Positions 13,986 through 15,440 of a stretch of 15,440 bases of DNA are shown here, piece by piece. Every line of letters begins with the position of its first letter. Position 1 is the stretch's first letter. The translations under genes were made by a program, and so were the position numbers. The notes beneath the pieces were generated by a model. It did no database searches, was not told the DNA's origin, and saw only the letters and a list, made by a program, of their open reading frames with translations. The DNA comes from an uncultured Ruminococcus sp. (lineage in GTDB: Bacteria; Bacillota; Clostridia; Oscillospirales; Acutalibacteraceae): the NCBI GenBank assembly GCA_934476515.1, contig CAKSNZ010000040.1:1-15440 (forward strand), given 5' to 3'.

Positions 13986-15440
13986 TTATTTCTTAACAGT
14001 AATTCTAATTCTAGCGTACTTCTTAGAACCGTCAGTTGCAGTTGCACGAACATAAGTTGTGCCCTTCTTAACTGCAGTTACCTTGAATGTAGCACCGGAA
14101 TTGATGCTTGACTTAGAAACCTTAACAATCTTAGTATTTTCAGACTTGATTGTTAGCTTCTTAACGTTAGCATTTGAAGGATAAGCAGTAGCCTTTAGGT
14201 TAGCTGTTTTGCCCTTCTTAGCTAGCTTAACTGTAGATTTGTTAAACTTAACACTTGTTACAGGTTGCTTAACTGTTACCTTAATTCTCTTGCTTAGGCT
14301 TGTGTTGTCCTTGCTTGTAGCAGTTACATAACATACACCCTTTGCAACAGCCTTGATAACGCCCTTAGAGTTAACTGTAGCAATCTTCTTGTTAGATGTT
14401 GTCCATTTTACACCCTTATACTGTGATGGGATGCTTGTAGGACCTACAGTAGCCTTAACAGTTGTTTTCTTACCGGCATTTAGTGTAACGCTTGTCTTGT
14501 TAACAGAGATTGAAGTAGCAACCTTCTTAACATTAACTACACACTTAACAACCATACCTGTGTTTGAAACAGCCTTAATAATTGTCTGACCACTAGCCTT
14601 AGCTGTGAATGTAGCTGTTTCTGTGCAATATAGCTTACCTTCGCTGTCATATAGACCGTTTGCTGTATTTGTTGTCTGAGAAACAACACCAACTCTTGAG
14701 TTAGTTACTGACCATGTAACTGTCTTTTCAGTTGTGTAACCAGGCCAGATGCTAGCAACGATATTGAACTTCTGACCTTCATTAACTGTAACAGTAGCCT
14801 TATCAATAGTCATCTTATGAATTTCGATAACCTGACCCGGCTTTGTTGTTGGAGTTGTTTCAGAAGTTGGAACCGGAGAAGTAGTTGCTGTTGTAGAGCT
14901 TGTTGTAGCTGTTGTTGATGATGTTGTAGAAGTAGTTGAACTTGTAGTTGCAGTTGTTGAACTTGTTGTTGCAGTTGTTGAAGAAGAAGTAGTTGTTGGT
15001 TCAGGCTTCTTTTCAGCATAAGCAACAATGTTAATGTCACCTGTTACCTTAGCAGTGATGATATAAGCATTACCACTCTTAACAGGTTCAATCTGCTGAC
15101 CGTTCATTGTAGCAACGAATGTTACCATATCATATCCTTCAACAGGAGCAATGATTGCACTATACATTGAGCCTTCTTCAGCAGTCTTAGCATTATTAGT
15201 AGAAACTGCGTTAGTTAGCATTGCATTAACTGCATATGTCTTTGGAGCAGTTGTACCGGTTGTACTTGTTGTTGAAGATGATGTTGTTGATGATGTTGTT
15301 GGTGGAATTACGATTTCGTTTGCATAAGCAGAAACTGTAATGTCACCTGTTGCAGGTACACTAATTAGATATGTACCGTCAGCATTCTCACTTACAGGAA
15401 CAACTTCGTTATTAACGATTAGAACTACTGTTGAGATTTC
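13986..15440 (-). CDS. modular Ig-like (Big_2) surface protein, 3' part (N-terminus beyond the right edge)
   Basis: The frame is open to the right edge without a stop, giving 484 visible residues; the ATG at 15221 is internal. The visible part starts with the end of a beta-module (VVLIVNNEVVPV to TGDITVSAYA), then a Thr/Ser linker. A second copy of the module follows (VNAMLTNAV to VTGDINIVAYA) and a longer Thr/Ser/Ala linker made of SSTTATT-like heptads. Three Ig-like Big_2-type domains close it, the last two joined by KQPVTSVKFNKS and ending in ITVKK. The KQPVTS joint and the final domain match the same parts of the starch-binding-type protein at 456-2663. No LPXTG, dockerin or membrane anchor is at the C-terminus. 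The signal peptide and any ligand-binding module must lie outside the window. It is likely a secreted or wall-associated adhesin-like protein; its ligand is unknown. Confidence 0.85.
   Translation of the reverse strand, partial: EISTVVLIVNNEVVPVSENADGTYLISVPATGDITVSAYANEIVIPPTTSSTTSSSTTSTTGTTAPKTYAVNAMLTNAVSTNNAKTAEEGSMYSAIIAPVEGYDMVTFVATMNGQQIEPVKSGNAYIITAKVTGDINIVAYAEKKPEPTTTSSSTTATTSSTTATTSSTTSTTSSTTATTSSTTATTSPVPTSETTPTTKPGQVIEIHKMTIDKATVTVNEGQKFNIVASIWPGYTTEKTVTWSVTNSRVGVVSQTTNTANGLYDSEGKLYCTETATFTAKASGQTIIKAVSNTGMVVKCVVNVKKVATSISVNKTSVTLNAGKKTTVKATVGPTSIPSQYKGVKWTTSNKKIATVNSKGVIKAVAKGVCYVTATSKDNTSLSKRIKVTVKQPVTSVKFNKSTVKLAKKGKTANLKATAYPSNANVKKLTIKSENTKIVKVSKSSINSGATFKVTAVKKGTTYVRATATDGSKKYARIRITVKK
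14879..14993 (-). repeat. imperfect 21-base tandem repeats coding a Ser/Thr/Ala linker
   Basis: About five copies of a heptad close to SSTTATT are coded by degenerate 21-base units rich in GTTGTT on the plus strand. Synonymous codons differ between copies, so the repeat is kept at the protein level rather than being a fresh duplication. Such Thr/Ser linkers join modules of surface proteins and are often glycosylated in Gram-positives. Confidence 0.8.
15246..15308 (-). repeat. second, shorter Thr/Ser-rich linker
   Basis: The frame reads PPTTSSTTSSSTTSTTGTTAP, split here as PPTTSSTTSS and STTSTTGTTAP. It joins the two copies of the beta-module in the partial surface protein. Confidence 0.75.

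Noticed and set aside
14879..14993. CRISPR-like array from regular 21-base repeats
   Set aside because: The repeats have no unique spacers, are in frame and encode a Ser/Thr linker.
14810..15040. Gln/Leu-rich open frame
   Set aside because: It is an off-frame reading of the Thr/Ser linker repeat on the same strand and has no independent support.

Overview
The window looks like a chromosomal segment of a low-GC, Gram-positive gut anaerobe of the Clostridia, most likely a Ruminococcus-like member of the Oscillospiraceae. The basis is the AT-rich intergenic DNA, strong AAGGAGG-type ribosome binding sites, sigma-A-type promoters, the large single-chain PurL, and a secreted protein whose modules resemble the X25 and CBM26 starch-binding modules of Ruminococcus bromii. 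The genus is an inference; there is no rRNA or other marker gene.

Layout from left to right. 1-110 is a stack of perfect hairpins that looks like a dispersed REP/MITE-type repeat. 456-2663 (-) encodes a 735-residue secreted starch-binding-type protein (two X25-like modules, a CBM26-like module, three Ig-like domains) with its own promoter and terminator. 3062-4554 (-) is a two-gene unit, a Nudix ADP-ribose pyrophosphatase followed by ribF. 4577-5464 (+) is a cytoplasmic M14 gamma-D-glutamyl-diaminopimelate peptidase, divergent from the Nudix gene by 22 bases and convergent with asnB, whose stop codon overlaps its own. 5461-7317 (-) is asnB. 7570-8352 (-) encodes a small secreted Fn3/NPCBM-like protein, divergent from an XRE regulator gene (8506-8793, +) across a promoter region with repeated motifs. 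8992-12765 (+) is a monocistronic full-length purL. 12916-13797 (-) encodes a cytoplasmic Sel1-repeat protein. 13986-15440 (-) is the 3' part of a second modular Ig-like surface protein that runs off the right edge.

The housekeeping genes (ribF, Nudix, asnB, purL, M14 peptidase) handle cofactors, nucleotide clean-up, amide nitrogen and wall-peptide recycling and show no shared pathway. The more interesting material is the set of three secreted, non-catalytic proteins. Two of them end in the same kind of Lys-rich Ig-like tail with a near-exclusive AAG codon preference in the last domains, and neither visible tail has a dockerin or LPXTG signal. Promoter regions of two of the three share the 11-base motif CAATTTGTTAA in the same orientation. 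I did not find a CRISPR array, tRNA, rRNA, insertion sequence, or any convincing defence or mobile system.
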